The notes beneath the pieces were generated by a model, which saw only the letters and a list, made by a program, of their open reading frames with translations, did no database searches and had not been told where the DNA came from. This document shows, piece after piece, positions 6,438 through 7,021 of a stretch of DNA of 7,021 bases. The position numbers were made by a program, and so were the translations under genes. Origin of the DNA: Lamprocystis purpurea. GTDB taxonomy: Bacteria; Pseudomonadota; Gammaproteobacteria; Chromatiales; Chromatiaceae. The stretch covers positions 2,853 through 9,873 of the forward strand of contig DYRB01000084.1 of the NCBI GenBank assembly GCA_020718945.1, given 5' to 3'. Numbering within the stretch: the stretch's first letter is position 1; each line of letters begins with the position of its first letter.

Positions 6438-6480
6438 CACGCCCGCCCCGGGACCCGGACCCGGACCCGGGGCGGGTGCG
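6438..6480 (+). terminator. Strong terminator-like hairpin after the binding-protein gene
   Basis: GCCCGCCCCGGG (6441-6452) pairs with CCCGGGGCGGGT (6466-6477), 12 pairs with one G-U at the base. Two more pairs follow beyond a mismatch. The loop (6453-6465) is ACCCGG-ACCCGG-A, so the region also reads as three tandem ACCCGG hexamers (6453-6470). It starts only a few bases past the TGA. No T-run follows, so it may protect the 3' end rather than terminate intrinsically. Confidence 0.55.
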
Positions 6481-6501
6481 GGGCCGGCCCAGGCCGGTCG
6501 C

Positions 6502-6533
6502 GCCCCGCCGGTGGGGCGCCCCGCCGGTGGGGC
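6502..6533. repeat. Two perfect tandem copies of a 16-bp near-palindrome
   Basis: GCCCCGCCGGTGGGGC occurs at 6502-6517 and, immediately adjacent, at 6518-6533. Each copy is its own reverse complement except at one symmetric base pair position (G/T), so each can form a small hairpin and the pair could form a cruciform. Placed between a terminator-like hairpin and the 3' end of the opposite-strand gene, it could be a protein site, a REP-type remnant or a simple duplication. Confidence 0.7.
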
Positions 6534-6719
6534 TCGGGTCCCCTGACCGGCAGGACTGCGCCAGGCATCGGGGCGGACGGGCCCGGCCCAAGGGGCGGTG
6601 ACCGTACTCAGCCGACCTGTCCGCCAAGCGCTCCCGGGATCTGGGAGCGTCAATCGCCTCGGCGAGGTCGTAGCAAGTGCACGTCCAGTCTTCTGAGTCT
6701 GGGGGTACGACCGAGCCGA
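6534..6719. other. Remainder of convergent spacer with a 7-bp hairpin
   Basis: No gene is supported here. CGCTCCC (6629-6635) and GGGAGCG (6643-6649) pair perfectly around a 7-base loop, with a possible extra G-T pair outside. The hairpin lies about 70 bases beyond the stop of the leftward gene, so it could end that transcript, but no U-tract follows. I looked in all three leftward frames for a continuation of the DUF2887 protein and found none. Confidence 0.4.
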
Positions 6720-7021
6720 TCAGTCCTGAGGCTGCGCCCGCCGCAGGGCGGCCACCTCTTCGGCACCGAGCCCGGGCGGCTTGTGGCGGGCCTCGGTGTC
6801 CAGCACCACCAGGCGCAACAGGCGCACCCCGGGGCTCAGGTGGCTGCCGTCGCCCTGGTCCAGCAGGTCCTCCAGATAGACCCGATGCAGCAGCCCCGCG
6901 GGCTCCAGGGCGGTGAAGGCCGGGCTCAGGGGCGGTTCGATGCTACGGGTGGGGAAGACCGCCACAGCGACCCAGGGCCGCTCGACCTCCTGGCGATAGA
7001 GATACAGGAAGATGGCGGCAA
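6720..7021 (-). CDS. DUF2887/Rpn-family (PD-(D/E)XK nuclease-like, putative transposase) protein, C-terminal part
   Basis: The frame is open to the window edge; the GTG at 6965 is internal, because AAIFLYLYRQEVERPWVAVA reads in frame before it. The visible 99 residues match the second half of the DUF2887 core: IFLYL after the expected (missing) nuclease motif, then VFPTRSIEP, LLHRVYLEDL and LLRLVVLD. Relatives share the patterns AEIFLYLR, P(S/N)RSIE, QRIYLDEL and LVV. The catalytic Asp and EVQFQ-type residues would lie upstream, outside the window. The family is annotated as recombination-promoting nuclease/putative transposase; a cellular role is mostly unproven. After LRLVV only about 28 residues remain, ending RRAQPQD, whereas relatives I recall continue for some 70 more with an SREEIEAM-type tail. 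It is probably C-terminally truncated or a short variant. It converges on the binding-protein gene. Confidence 0.72.
   Translation of the reverse strand, partial: AAIFLYLYRQEVERPWVAVAVFPTRSIEPPLSPAFTALEPAGLLHRVYLEDLLDQGDGSHLSPGVRLLRLVVLDTEARHKPPGLGAEEVAALRRAQPQD

Noticed and set aside
6298..6653. Leftward frames overlapping the 3' end of the binding-protein gene and spacer
   Set aside because: Shadow of the real gene continuing into GC-rich repeats; no ribosome site and no family pattern.

Overview
The window is GC-rich DNA with strong G/C preference at third codon positions. It carries four protein-coding genes (two cut by the window ends) separated by unusually structured intergenic DNA. 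Three things suggest a gammaproteobacterium: an NhaD-type antiporter, a CusA-type RND pump, and a DUF2887/Rpn-family gene. From memory that last family is abundant in purple sulfur bacteria (Chromatiaceae) and cyanobacteria. A Chromatiales-like host is therefore my best guess, as inference only; there is no rRNA or other phylogenetic marker here.

Layout, left to right. (1) 1-3171, + strand: nearly all of a CusA/SilA-type heavy-metal RND efflux pump, lacking only about nine N-terminal residues. (2) 3172-3271: a 100-base convergent spacer with two strong dyads that probably terminate both flanking genes. (3) 3272-4687, - strand: a complete NhaD Na+/H+ antiporter. (4) 4688-5236: about 550 bases without a credible gene. 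It contains a probable nhaD promoter, a REP-like GTAG hairpin, at least four other hairpins, a 22-bp tandem repeat with internal dyads, and the upstream region of the next gene. (5) 5237-6433, + strand: a secreted periplasmic substrate-binding protein of the SBP_bac_11/ModA-like fold, with no transporter partner in the window. (6) 6434-6719: a spacer with a very strong terminator-like hairpin, two perfect tandem copies of a 16-bp near-palindrome, and another hairpin. (7) 6720-7021, - strand: the C-terminal part of a DUF2887/Rpn-family (PD-(D/E)XK nuclease/putative transposase) protein that ends earlier than usual.

The genes do not form one operon or an obvious joint pathway. CusA would export Cu(I)/Ag(I) across the envelope with CusB/CusC partners, presumably encoded left of the window. 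NhaD exchanges Na+ (or Li+) for H+ at the inner membrane. The binding protein captures an unknown ligand in the periplasm. I did not find a convincing new multi-gene system. The best second-look items are the pairwise loss of methionine-relay residues in CusA, its Glu-to-Gln change in the proton relay, the orphan binding protein, and the dense ordered dyads and REP-like elements in the spacers.
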